Assembly (NCBI GenBank): GCA_036227345.1
Contig: CP109468.1
Span: 8,742,001 to 8,806,000, forward strand
Direction: 5' to 3'
DNA length: 64,000 bases
Source of the DNA: Streptomyces sp. NBC_01463
GTDB taxonomy: Bacteria > Actinomycetota > Actinomycetes > Streptomycetales > Streptomycetaceae
Shown: positions 18,601 through 27,200 of the stretch, piece by piece
Layout: the number at the start of each line of letters is the position of its first letter
How positions within the stretch are numbered: position 1 is the stretch's first letter
Made by a program: the position numbers and the translations under genes
The notes under the pieces: generated by a model
The model's database searches: none
What the model was told of the DNA's origin: nothing
The model's input: only the letters and a program-made list of their open reading frames with translations

Positions 18601-18905
18601 TCGACGAGTCCGGCGGAGCACGGTTCCTCGCCGTGACGCGAGTCGACCTGGCCGTCCAGCGTGCCCCGGGCGCCGCCGAAGCCGCCGTCGGTCCCACCCG
18701 GCTGGAAGTCAGCTGGGACGACGGGGTCACCTGGCACACCGTCAAGGTGACTGCTGGAAAGCATGGTTCGCCGGAGCACGCCTATCTGATCGCCCCCCTC
18801 CGTGCCTCGTACGCGACCCTGCGCGCCACGGTCGCGGCGAGTGACGGCAGCTCGGTGAAGCAGACCGTCACCCGGGCCTTCCGGGTCAACAAGTCCCTCG
18901 GCTAG
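15609..18905 (+). CDS. Secreted S8 subtilisin-like protease (LVTGDVV propeptide type)
   Basis: 1098-residue exported serine protease. The signal peptide runs from MQVRSIVAAAGLVAATLIP to about residue 24 (HAAGP). The propeptide has the shared PTGDTV and RLFDVKALLEAGY features, slightly diverged from its paralogues. The triad is Asp236 (AVLDSGYDSDHPDL), His268 (GHGTHVAST) and Ser432 (SGTSMATPHVAG). The C-terminal 600 residues are Ig/Fn3-like without an obvious PA domain. ATG 15609 is chosen because the hydrophobic signal begins there; the ribosome site (TTGGGGGTTCCCTTC) is poor and an upstream TTG at 15594 is the only alternative. A dyad operator lies 79 bp upstream and a strong hairpin follows, so it is probably monocistronic. 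Confidence 0.91.
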   Translation: MQVRSIVAAAGLVAATLIPVTVAHAAGPPGPAGTTARPEVPATFTVPLPTGDTVTVERSGAAIRSATVSPAPGREDVSFTTSSVGSDDVSVIPSDADPLLAAGRLDPRLFDVKALLEAGYGTKGTTADGGVGMIVQHAKGAGAARKARTAAGVSARPGHAIPRLGLTSLDPRGRTDAAATWKRLTGTGRSLAGGANKLWLDGRMHVALDKSVPQINAPQAWSDGYTGKGVTVAVLDSGYDSDHPDLAGRVSVSSNFLGGDTAEDDNGHGTHVASTIAGVDSTYRGVAPDASLAVGKVCDNTGSCPTSAVLAGIDWAVNTVHAKVVNMSLGGPADETDPAIAAINDLSASSGTLFVVAAGNDGEYGTGTVGAPAIANATLAVGAVDADDELAAFSSRGPRTGDNAVKPDITAPGVSIVAAKMGGGHTSKSGTSMATPHVAGSAALVAQAHPDWNGEQIKTALMNSAEPNTKRAPYQQGTGRVDVGTAVRQTVLASPANLTTTAGWSDGAGKDTEHTITFTNNGDSATTLDLAIEKPLSPTAQPGNAGQFSVDRDQVTVPAHGTATATVTTRATLLPHGPWSAVLTASQDGTPVTRTILAVNSPVPSHQVTVHAEQRDGTPATGTALLVNRWTGDRYPVRLTAGTGALTVPEAQYWIGMTITSGTGTERTTTMAATSVTPIEDTTVDLDARTAVPVAVDVHDPAARATAVQAALALPAGTGTYTLSVVTTGERAGHTLYATPFAEGDAKYRTFAVFASKDASTQAPSPFFYHVARTWNDGVPAGPAFSVHRRDLTDVRVHLNAQGAPAAGTTGATPDDDALLPLFIDQQVRFPSIVRDYRTAGEWLDRATIAGRQSIATSAQTFGPHALRRLDFAAAVVGPALPAVAAYRVDDTVVWAGTPWFVDGDGTRGGSDWGATGTLKLAKDGQQVSQWSAIGSAKSVAAPAGPGRYTLDADLTRDQAYAALSTRVQAQWAFDSDTDAGAGTVLPLMAVRFTPHGLDESGGARFLAVTRVDLAVQRAPGAAEAAVGPTRLEVSWDDGVTWHTVKVTAGKHGSPEHAYLIAPLRASYATLRATVAASDGSSVKQTVTRAFRVNKSLG

Positions 18906-18915
18906 ACGGGACCCG

Positions 18916-18952
18916 AGCGGGCCGGCTCCTGCTGGGGAGCCGGCCCGCTTTC
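18916..18952 (+). terminator. Strong hairpin after subtilase
   Basis: 14-bp arms AGCGGGCCGGCTCC and GGAGCCGGCCCGCT with a 6-base loop followed by TTTC, 10 bases after the stop codon. Confidence 0.8.
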
Positions 18953-18965
18953 ACGTGCGCGGGGG

Positions 18966-18997
18966 TGGCGAGGATACGACATGACGTACTTTCGCCA
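18966..18997. promoter_or_regulatory. 32-bp double-palindrome operator, copy 4
   Basis: Reads TGGCG-AGGAT-ACGACATGACGT-ACTTT-CGCCA. Outer arms are perfect and inner arms pair 4/5. It lies upstream of the second LuxR-type regulator (130 bp to ATG 19128, 103 bp to an alternative TTG), which suggests autoregulation or cross-regulation within the family. Confidence 0.72.
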
Positions 18998-19127
18998 TCG
19001 TCGCCTCCCGGACAGTGGCGCGCCGCTCAACGGCCGGTAATCCCAAGGTGAACGGGCCCTTCCGTGCTTCCGCCGGGCGGCTCCGGACCCGGGGAGGTGC
19101 TTGTGGCCGTCGGCGAGACTGAGGCCC

Positions 19128-19985
19128 ATGTCCACGTCCAAGCCCCCGCCCGATCCCGGAAATCCCGCGAGGCCCACCGAGGTGCCGGAGCGTGCGTCTC
19201 GTCCGCTCGCCCGCTACCCCGCGCACGACGAGGCGCCGGAGGAGACGGAGGAGAGACTGCGGGCCGTCTTCCGGCAGTTGGGGGAGGACCTGCGGCGCGC
19301 CGAGTCGGCCGTGGCCGGCCTCGTACGCGCCCGGCCCGCGGACGACGGTCTGGTGTACGTGGAGACCGTCGACGGCCCGGTGGACCAAGGGCGCAGGGTC
19401 CTGGAGCTGGAGACCGGCGCCCGGCACACGTTCCAGGCGTTCCTGACCGGACTGAACACCGTCACACCGGTCCCGAGGACCTTGACGTCGCCTGCGGACG
19501 CTGCGCCGCCCGGGTTCGACTCGGTCCCCGGGGTCACCTACCAGCTCCTGGTCGACCGCGACTTCCTCGCCGAACCGGCGGCGGTGGCCGCCCTGGAGGA
19601 GCGGGTGCGCCGAGGTGAGCAGGTCCGGGTGATCGACAGCCCTCTGCTGAAACTGGCCATCGCCGACGGTGAGGTCGGCATGGTCCAGCTCGGCCCGGAG
19701 CGCGCGGTGCTGCTGCGGCAGCCGCTCACCATGCTGGTCACCGAGCTGTTCGCGACCGCGTGGCGGCACTCCCGTCCCTATCTGCGCGAGGTCGCCGAAC
19801 TCGCCCCGGTCGACCGGCAGATCCTCCAGCTGATGCTTTCCGGCCTCACGGACGCGGCCACCGCCAAGCAACTGGGCACCTCGCCGCGCACCGTCCAGCG
19901 AAGACTGCGGGCGCTGATGGACCTGGCGTCGGTGACGTCCCGGCTCCAGCTCGGCTGGTACGCCATGCGCAACAACTGGATGTGA
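19128..19985 (+). CDS. LuxR-type regulator with PLD-like sensor region (paralogue 2)
   Basis: 285-residue regulator paralogous to the product at 10561-11391. It has the same central PLD-like features (LVDRDFLAEPAAVAAL, RVIDSPLLKLAIADGEVGM) and nearly the same C-terminal helix-turn-helix (LTDAATAKQLGTSPRTVQRR), ending GWYAMRNNWM. The N-terminal 60 residues are helical and variable. ATG 19128 matches where the paralogue's similarity begins. TTG 19101 sits 4 bases after GGGGAGG and would add nine residues, so the start is uncertain. The gene is followed at 147 bp by a subtilase on the same strand, with a dyad operator both before the regulator and between the two genes. Confidence 0.87.
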   Translation: MSTSKPPPDPGNPARPTEVPERASRPLARYPAHDEAPEETEERLRAVFRQLGEDLRRAESAVAGLVRARPADDGLVYVETVDGPVDQGRRVLELETGARHTFQAFLTGLNTVTPVPRTLTSPADAAPPGFDSVPGVTYQLLVDRDFLAEPAAVAALEERVRRGEQVRVIDSPLLKLAIADGEVGMVQLGPERAVLLRQPLTMLVTELFATAWRHSRPYLREVAELAPVDRQILQLMLSGLTDAATAKQLGTSPRTVQRRLRALMDLASVTSRLQLGWYAMRNNWM

Positions 19986-20005
19986 CGGCCGGCCGCACCA
20001 CCGGG

Positions 20006-20047
20006 TGGCGAAGCGGCGACAGCGCGCACGCTGTCGCACACTCGCCA
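20006..20047. promoter_or_regulatory. 42-bp variant of the double-palindrome operator, copy 5
   Basis: Reads TGGCG-AAGCG-GCGAC, a 12-bp centre, then GTCGC-ACACT-CGCCA. The half-sites TGGCG-N5-RCGAC are the same as elsewhere, but the centre is 10 bp longer (2 to 12 bp) and itself palindromic, making GCGACAGCG/CGCTGTCGC arms. Outer arms extend to ACCGGgTGGCGA/TCGCCACCGGT. It ends 85 bp before the GTG at 20133. Confidence 0.75.
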
Positions 20048-20132
20048 CCGGTACACCTTGTCGTGGCGCGCGGGCATCCGCGAGGCTCCGGGGATCTCCC
20101 TGCACTTCCCCCGTGTCGACAAGGAGCCCCGC

Positions 20133-23100
20133 GTGCCCGGATCCAGACGGTTCCCTCTACTGGCGGCGGCCGCCGCCCTCGCCCTGAGCGTGAGCGGCCT
20201 CGGCCAGACGCCAGGCGTGGCCGCCCCGTCCGTCCCCGAAAGCCCCGGCCCGGCAGCGCAGCCCACGGAGCATCAGGTCACGCTCGTCACCGGCGACGTG
20301 GTGCGTCTGACCCAGTGGCCGGACGGCCGCCGCTCGGCGATGCTCGTCCCCGCGGAGGGCGGCACCGTCCGCCACAACGCGTTCATCAGCGAATCGTCCG
20401 ACGGCCTGTTCGTCATCCCCGAACAGGCGCAGGAACTGGTCGACGCCGGCAAGGTCGACGCGCGGCTGTTCAACGTCAGCGCCCTGGTCGAGCAGGGGTA
20501 CGACGACGCGCGCTCCGCCGACCTGCCACTGATCGTTTCCTACGGCTCCGGCGCCCGCGCGGCCCGTGCCGCCGTGCCCGACGGCGCCGCGCGCACCCGC
20601 ACGCTGACAAGCCTCGGCGCCGCCGCGCTCCGTGCGCGCAAGAAGCGGGCCCGGACGTTCTGGGACGAGGCGGTGCGCCCCGGAAGCAAGGACGCGAGGA
20701 CCGCGCTCGACGGGGGGATGACCCGGATCTGGCTCGATGCCAAGGTCACGGCCTCCCTCGACCGGAGCGTCCCGCAGATCGGTGCCCCGGCCGCCTGGCA
20801 GGCCGGCTACGACGGCAAGGGCGTGAAGGTCGCCGTGCTCGACAGTGGCATCGACGCGACCCACCCAGACCTGAGCGGCAAGGTCGTCGAGTCCCGCAAC
20901 TTCACCACCGAGGGCGACACCGCGTCGGTGGTCGACAACAACGGCCACGGCACCCATGTCGCCGACACCGTCGTCGGCAGCGGCGCAGCCTCCGGCGGGA
21001 AGTACAAGGGCGTCGCCCCCGGCGCGCAGCTCGTCATCGGCAAGGTGCTCGACAAGAACGGCCAGGGGAGCACGTCCGCCGTCATCGGCGCCATGGAGTG
21101 GGCCGCGCACACCGGTGCCAAGGTGATCAGCATGAGCCTGGGCAGCGGCCCCGGCAACGGGGACGATCCGTCCAGTCTGGCCGTCGAACGCCTCACCGCG
21201 GAGACCGGCGCGCTGTTCGTCATCGCGGCCGGCAACGACGGGCCCGCGCCGAACACCGTCTCCAACCCCGCCGCCGCCCCCTCCGCCCTGGCCGTCGCGG
21301 CCGTCGACCACAACGACGCCACCGCGTCGTTCTCCAGCCGGGGCCCGCTCACCAACGGCTCGCTCAAGCCCGACATCGCCGCGCCCGGCGTCGGTATCGT
21401 CGCGGCCCGCGCCGCCGGTACCTCCAAGGGCCAGATCGTCGACGATCACTACACGGCGCTCAGCGGCACCTCCATGGCCACCCCGCACGTGTCGGGCGCG
21501 GCGGCGATCCTCGCCCAGGAGCACCCCGACTGGTCGCCGCAGCGGCTGAAGGACGCCCTGATGTCGACCTCCGAGTCCGTGGCGGGGGCCACGGGATACG
21601 AGCAGGGCGCGGGTCGGGTGGACATCGGCCGGACAACGGCCCGGACGCTCTTCGCGACCGGTTCCGTCGGTTTCGGCTTCTTCAAGTACGGCGCGGCGAA
21701 CGAGCCGGTCGCCCGCACCGTGACCTACCGCAACGACGGTGACATGGCGCAGATCCTCGACCTGTCCGTACGCGGTGACAACGGCCTCGGCACCCCGCTG
21801 CCCGCCGGCATGGTGACCCCTTCCGCCGACACCGTCACCGTGCCGGCGCACGGCACGGCCGAGGTCGGCCTCACCGCAGATCCCGCGGCCGGACCGAGCG
21901 GCCGGATCAGCGGGACGCTGGCCGCCGAGGCGCGAGACGGATCGGCCACCGTGCACACCGAGTTCGGTCTGGTGAAGGAGGACCGGGCGGTCGCCCTCAC
22001 CGTGCACGCCGTCAACCACACAGGGCAGCTCGCCTACCGCAACAGCGACGTGAGCCTCTACAACCTGGACACCGGCGCCCTCTCCACGCTTCCCCTCAAT
22101 GCCAAGGGCGACGTGGTCTTCCGCGTGAAGCCGGGCACGTACAGCCTGATGGGCTTCCTCGCAGGGTTCGACGAGGCGGGAAAGCAGGTCATCGACTTCA
22201 CGCTGGCCGGTGACCCGCAGATGGTCGTCGACAGCGACCGCACGGTCACCCTCGACGGCACCGCCGCGAAGGAGATCAAGGTCAGGACACCGACCCCGGC
22301 CGAGCACCGCGGTCTGATGGTGGGGTACGAACGCTCCAGCGGATCGCGCTCGGCGACGCAGATCGCGCAGCTCGACCAGTACGTGGACCACGTGTACGCG
22401 CTGCCGACCGAGAAGACCACCCGCGAGAGCTTCACCCTGTTCACCCAGTGGGTGATGTACACCCCCGAGATCCGCATCGACGCGGTCGGACACGGAGCCG
22501 TGCGCAGCCCGGAGTATGTGGTCGGCTCACCGAAGCTGGACGGTGTCTCGCTGCGCCGGGTCGTACCGGTCGGCACCGCCTCGCCGGCCGAGCTCACCGG
22601 CGTGAACCTGTCCGGCAGGATCGCGCTGGTCCGCGCCTCGGCGGACCTCTCGCTCACCGACCAGGTCACGGCGGCGGCCAAGGCCGGAGCCAGGGCGGTG
22701 ATCCTCTACACCACCGAGCCCGGCCGGTACCTCGCCTCGGCGGGTACGGCCACCCTGCCGGTGCCCGCTCTCACGCTCGACGCCGGTCCTGGGCGGACAC
22801 TGGCCCGGCAGGCCGCGTCCGGACACCAGGTCCTGCTGATCGCCGCGGAGGCCGACAGCCGGTACGCCTACGACCTGATGTTCCCGTGGGACGGGCAGAT
22901 CCCCGACGACACCACGCTCAAGGTCGACACGACCACCACCGCCCGGGTCGAGGCCGACTACCACTCCCAGACCGAGCACCCCGCCGCCCAGGACCTTCGC
23001 TGGGCCTACCGGCCGGGCCAGGTGATCGCCACCTCCTGGACCACGCCGCGACCCCTGCCCGCGCCGATCCACCGCACCGAATGGGTGTCGGCGAACGGAG

Positions 23101-23876
23101 TGACGTGGCGTCACCTCGTCTATCTGGACAAGGAATGGGGCAGCCACTACAGCGGCCCGATGACCGACTACAGCCCTGGCCAGGTCGTCAAGGAGGACTG
23201 GCTCAAGCAGGTGGCCCGCCCCGCCGTCCCCGAGAACGACCCGGAGTACATCCCGGTGCGCGGTCCCGCCACGATGAATCCGGCGATCACCCCCTGGACC
23301 GACTCGGAGGCCGGTCACGACGGCGTGTACTCGTACGCCACCGACACGTTCTCCACCCAGCTCTCCGCACACGGCGAGGTGCTGGCGAAGCACATCACGG
23401 CCGTCGGTTCGTTCCCCGCTCCGTACGCCGAGCCGACCGAGTACACGCTGACCATGGACAGTGCTCGAACCGCCGACTACTGGAAGATGTCCACGCGCAC
23501 CCACTCCGAATGGCGCTTCACCTCGGCCCGCCCGGAGTCGGGGACCGCTCCGCTGCCGCTGCTCCAGCTTTACTACGATCTTCCGCTCGACCTGCTCAAC
23601 CGGGCGCCCGCAGGCGAGAAGTTCAGCTTCGCCGTGCGTACCGAGGAGCCCGGCACCACAGGCCCCGTGCGGGCCAGGACGCTGACGGCGGACGTCTCGT
23701 ACGACGACGGAACGACCTGGCACAGGGCGGGGGTGACCGGCGGCGCCGACGGCCGGTTCACCGTCTCCGCCCACCACCCCAAGGGCTCCGGCTTCGTGTC
23801 GTTGCGCATCGGCGCCGAGGACGCCGACGGCAACTCGGTGCAGCAGACCATCACCCGGGCGTACGCCGTGAATTGA
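20133..23876 (+). CDS. Secreted S8 subtilisin-like protease (LVTGDVV propeptide type, PA domain)
   Basis: 1247-residue exported serine protease. The signal peptide starts PGSRRFPLLAAAAALALSVS and ends near residue 30. The propeptide has TLVTGDVVRL and RLFNVSALVEQGYDDARSADLP, closely like the protease at 11587. The triad is Asp237 (AVLDSGIDATHPDL), His272 (GHGTHVADT) and Ser447 (SGTSMATPHVSG). A PA-like domain lies after residue 820 (LSGRIALVRASAD, GARAVILYTTEPG). The C terminus is a long beta-rich region with a YDLPLDLLNR motif also recognisable in the 11587 protein (VLDLPSDLRN). GTG 20133 follows AAGGAGCCCCGC; upstream starts lack a ribosome site. The 42-bp operator lies 85 bp upstream and a strong hairpin follows. 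Confidence 0.92.
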   Translation: MPGSRRFPLLAAAAALALSVSGLGQTPGVAAPSVPESPGPAAQPTEHQVTLVTGDVVRLTQWPDGRRSAMLVPAEGGTVRHNAFISESSDGLFVIPEQAQELVDAGKVDARLFNVSALVEQGYDDARSADLPLIVSYGSGARAARAAVPDGAARTRTLTSLGAAALRARKKRARTFWDEAVRPGSKDARTALDGGMTRIWLDAKVTASLDRSVPQIGAPAAWQAGYDGKGVKVAVLDSGIDATHPDLSGKVVESRNFTTEGDTASVVDNNGHGTHVADTVVGSGAASGGKYKGVAPGAQLVIGKVLDKNGQGSTSAVIGAMEWAAHTGAKVISMSLGSGPGNGDDPSSLAVERLTAETGALFVIAAGNDGPAPNTVSNPAAAPSALAVAAVDHNDATASFSSRGPLTNGSLKPDIAAPGVGIVAARAAGTSKGQIVDDHYTALSGTSMATPHVSGAAAILAQEHPDWSPQRLKDALMSTSESVAGATGYEQGAGRVDIGRTTARTLFATGSVGFGFFKYGAANEPVARTVTYRNDGDMAQILDLSVRGDNGLGTPLPAGMVTPSADTVTVPAHGTAEVGLTADPAAGPSGRISGTLAAEARDGSATVHTEFGLVKEDRAVALTVHAVNHTGQLAYRNSDVSLYNLDTGALSTLPLNAKGDVVFRVKPGTYSLMGFLAGFDEAGKQVIDFTLAGDPQMVVDSDRTVTLDGTAAKEIKVRTPTPAEHRGLMVGYERSSGSRSATQIAQLDQYVDHVYALPTEKTTRESFTLFTQWVMYTPEIRIDAVGHGAVRSPEYVVGSPKLDGVSLRRVVPVGTASPAELTGVNLSGRIALVRASADLSLTDQVTAAAKAGARAVILYTTEPGRYLASAGTATLPVPALTLDAGPGRTLARQAASGHQVLLIAAEADSRYAYDLMFPWDGQIPDDTTLKVDTTTTARVEADYHSQTEHPAAQDLRWAYRPGQVIATSWTTPRPLPAPIHRTEWVSANGVTWRHLVYLDKEWGSHYSGPMTDYSPGQVVKEDWLKQVARPAVPENDPEYIPVRGPATMNPAITPWTDSEAGHDGVYSYATDTFSTQLSAHGEVLAKHITAVGSFPAPYAEPTEYTLTMDSARTADYWKMSTRTHSEWRFTSARPESGTAPLPLLQLYYDLPLDLLNRAPAGEKFSFAVRTEEPGTTGPVRARTLTADVSYDDGTTWHRAGVTGGADGRFTVSAHHPKGSGFVSLRIGAEDADGNSVQQTITRAYAVN

Positions 23877-23892
23877 CGGGAGCGGCCCGCCC

Positions 23893-23936
23893 CGCCGGGT
23901 GCCCCCGGACGCCATCGCGTCCGGGGGCACCCGGCG
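23893..23936 (+). terminator. Strong hairpin after subtilase
   Basis: Perfect 19-bp arms beginning CGCCGGGTGCCC, with a 6-base loop, 16 bases after the stop of the 20133 protease. Confidence 0.8.
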
Positions 23937-23973
23937 TCCCGGCGGCATTCCCATGCCCGTCCGGACGAACGGT

Positions 23974-24005
23974 TGGCGAGAGCGCGTCATGTCGCCAACT
24001 CGCCA
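23974..24005. promoter_or_regulatory. 32-bp double-palindrome operator, copy 6
   Basis: Reads TGGCG-AGAGC-GCGTCATGTCGC-CAACT-CGCCA. Outer arms are perfect and inner arms pair 4/5. A second pairing, GTTGGCGA/TCGCCAAC, overlaps it. It is 106 bp before the small frame at 24112 and 287 bp before the subtilase at 24293. Confidence 0.68.
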
Positions 24006-24111
24006 GCCCCGCACCCCCGGTGACCTGCTGTGTCCGACCCATACTGCTGTGTGGTCACCCCCTTGCGAACGTCCCACGACTCATGCGTGGACTTCCTGTG
24101 AAGGAGCGTGC

Positions 24112-24228
24112 GTGTTGCGGCAACTTCCCTCACGGCGACGCGTCATCGTCGCCTCCTCGCCCCTGGGTGTCATGGGCCTGCCAAGGCAGTCGGGCCCCGG
24201 GCTGACCCCCGCCCCTTCGCCGGCGTGA
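24112..24228 (+). CDS. Possible small ORF or protease-gene remnant (38 aa)
   Basis: GTG 24112 (or TTG 24115) lies 5-8 bases after AAGGAG and opens a 38-residue frame beginning LRQLPSRRRVIVASSPLG. The basic-then-hydrophobic start recalls a signal peptide, but the hydrophobic run is short and proline-rich and the frame then stops. It could be a leader peptide, a decayed N terminus of a lost subtilase, or chance. It was kept because its ribosome site and its distance from the dyad operator resemble those of the true protease starts. Confidence 0.25.
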   Translation: MLRQLPSRRRVIVASSPLGVMGLPRQSGPGLTPAPSPA

Positions 24229-24292
24229 CGGCCCCGGCCGGCCCACGCCCCGGCCCGCCCCTGCTCATATCCTCCGGAAAGAGAGTTCGCAC

Positions 24293-27200
24293 GTGACACA
24301 GCAACTCGCGCGACGGCACGGCCTGCTGGCCGCCGCGCTCACCGTGGCCATGGGGGTGCCGCTCCTCGCAGCGGTCCCCGCCACCGCCGACCCCGCACCG
24401 TCACCCGCGGCCGACCTGCGGGCCAAGGCCGACACCGAGGTGGTCCAGCAACTGGACAAGAAAGACACCACGACCTTCTGGGTGCAGCTCGGATCCAAGG
24501 CCGACACCACGGGCGCGAAGCGGGCGAAGACCCGGGTGGGCCGGGACAAGGCCGTCATCGCGGCCAAGAAGCAGCACGCCGTCACCACCCAGGCCGGCAT
24601 CGAGGCCCTGGTGAAGAAGGCGGGTGCGCACTCCACCTCGTACTGGATCAGCAACACCCTCAAGGTCACCGGCGACAAGGCCCTCGCCCAGAAGATCGCC
24701 GCCCGCCCGGAGGTCGCCTCCATCGCGGCCGACAAGCTCCTCCAGCTGCCCGACGAACTGCCCGCCGAGCAGGAGCCGACGGTCGACGGCGTCGAGTGGA
24801 ACCTCGACAGCATCAACGCGCCCAAGGTCTGGGACGAGTTGGGCATCAATGGAAGTGGCACGGTCGTCGCCAACATCGACACCGGCGTCGACTACCAGCA
24901 CTCGACACTGATGAACAAGTACCGCGGCCTGAAGGCCGACGGCGCATACCAGCACGAGTACAACTGGTTCGACGCCACCGCGAGTTGCCCGGGCGACGCC
25001 CCTTGCGACGACCATGGACACGGCACCCACACGATGGGCACCATGGTCGGGGACGACCGTGACGGCAACAAGATCGGTGTCGCGCCGGGCGCCCAGTGGA
25101 TCGCCGCCAAGGCGTGCACCCCGCTCGGCTGCGAGCAGGACGCGCTGATGGCGGCCGGCCAGTGGATCCTCGCGCCCACCGACCGCAACGGCGAGAACCC
25201 GCGCCCGGACCTGGCCCCCGACGTCGTCAACAACTCCTGGGGTGCCGACGTCATCGACACCTGGTACACGGACATGGTCCAGGCGTGGACCGACGCGGGC
25301 ATCTTCTCCGCGTTCTCCAACGGCAACGCCGGCCCCGACTGCGCCACCGCAGGTTCCCCGGGCGCCTACACCAACAGCTACGCCACCGGTGCCTTCGACA
25401 GCGCCGGCGACATCGCGTACTTCTCGTCCCGGGGCACCGGCGAGGACGGTGCCGTCAAGCCGGACATCGCCGCCCCCGGCGTCGACGTCCGTTCGGCCGC
25501 CCCCGGTGGCGGATTCGCCGTCATGTCCGGTACGTCGATGGCCTCACCGCACACCGCCGCCACCGTCGCCCTGATGTGGGCGGCGTCCCCGGCGATACGC
25601 GGCGACGTCGCGGCCACCGAACGTCTCCTCGACCGCACCGCCCACGACGTGGATGACACCACCTGCGGCGGCAGCGCCGAGAACAACAACGTCTTCGGCG
25701 AAGGCCGACTCGACGCCTACGAGGCCGTCGCATCCGTTCCCCGCGGCCCGCTCGGCGGCCTCACCGGCACCGTCACCTCGGCCGGCGCACCGCTGGCCGG
25801 CGCCACCGTGGAACTCGACGGGCCGATGAACGCCCTGGCCGACACCCGCGCCGACGGCACGTACAGCCTGCCGAAGCTCATGGTCGGCGACTACAAGGTG
25901 AAGGTCACCAAGTTCGGCTACACGACCGCCGAATCGACCGCCACCGTCACGGAGGGCGGCACCGCCACCCGCGACCTGGCCCTCGCCCTCGCGCCCATCG
26001 GCACGCTCACCGGCACCGTGACCACGCTGTCCGGCCCCGAGGCCGGCGCGAAGATCGTGGTGGCGGGTGCCCCCGCCGACACCGCCACCAAGACGGCGGC
26101 CGACGGTACGTACGCGCTCCGGCTCCCGGCCGGTGACTACCAGCTGACGATCACCCCGGTCTCCCGGTGCGCCACGATCGGTTCGTTCGGCGTCCAGGTC
26201 GTCGAGGGCGACGGTGCCAAGAACCTCACCCTGCCCAACCGCGGCGACCGGTTCGGCACCGTGTGCCGGACCACGCACGACACCACGTTCCCCTCCGGCG
26301 CCACCAAGCTCAGCACCAGCAGCGACTACGACGGCTCGGCCACGGTCAAGTTCCCCTTCCCGGTGGCGCTGTACGGCAAGACGTACCGGCAGGCCGGCGC
26401 GAACATTGAGGGCTACCTCAGCTTCGAGACGTCCAACAACCTCAGCGCCAACCGGACCGTCCCCTACCCGGGGCTCCCCAACGGCTCCCTCTACCCGTTC
26501 TGGGACAACCTCCAGCTGGCCAGTGACGGCGGCGACATCTACTGGTCGGCCCGCGGCACCGCCCCGCACCGCGAGATCGTCGTGGAGTGGCGGAACGCGG
26601 TGACGTCCGCCGCGCGCACGCAGAGGCTCGACTTCTCCGTGGTGATCGGCGAGGACGGCACGTACTCCTTCCACTACCGCAATCCCACCGGCGGCGACTA
26701 CGCGAAGGGCCTGGGCGCCACCATCGGGGCCGAGAACGCGGACGGCACCGACGCACTGGCGTACTCGTACAACGAGGCGTCCGTGAGCGACGGCCTGGCG
26801 GTCGAGTTCCGGCCCACCCGCAGCGCGGCCCTGACCGGCACCGTCATCGACGCCAACGACTCCAAGGCGCTCGCCGGAGCCACCGTCACCGTCGCGCGTG
26901 ACGGCGAGCCCGTCGCCACCGGCACCACGGGGTCCGACGGCACGTACCTGGTGCAGACGCCGGTGACCGGCGACAAGACCGACTACGACGTCACCGTCAC
27001 CGCCGCTCACTACGGCGCGGGAACTCGTACCGTCGCCCTCGCCACGGGCTCCACGGAACAGTTCTCCACCGCGCTGACCACCGGAAAGGTCACCGCCACC
27101 CCGGCCGCCGCGACGACCGTCGTCGTTCCCGCCGAGGAGAGCCGCCAGCGCACCCTCACCCTCGCCAACTCCGCCTCCGAATCCGGCTACACGGTCACCG

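Larger units (their letters stand above)
23877..24292. other. 416-bp intergenic region before tandem subtilases
   Basis: It contains a 19-bp-stem terminator, a dyad operator copy and, unlike the other units, 287 bp between operator and the next large gene. A short frame at 24112-24228 with a good ribosome site occupies the place where the other units have their protease start. No other gene is seen. Confidence 0.5.

Noticed and set aside
15534..18779. 1081-residue leftward open frame
   Set aside because: Antisense shadow of the 15609 subtilase; no domain or ribosome site, and arginine/glycine-rich composition typical of high-GC antisense frames.
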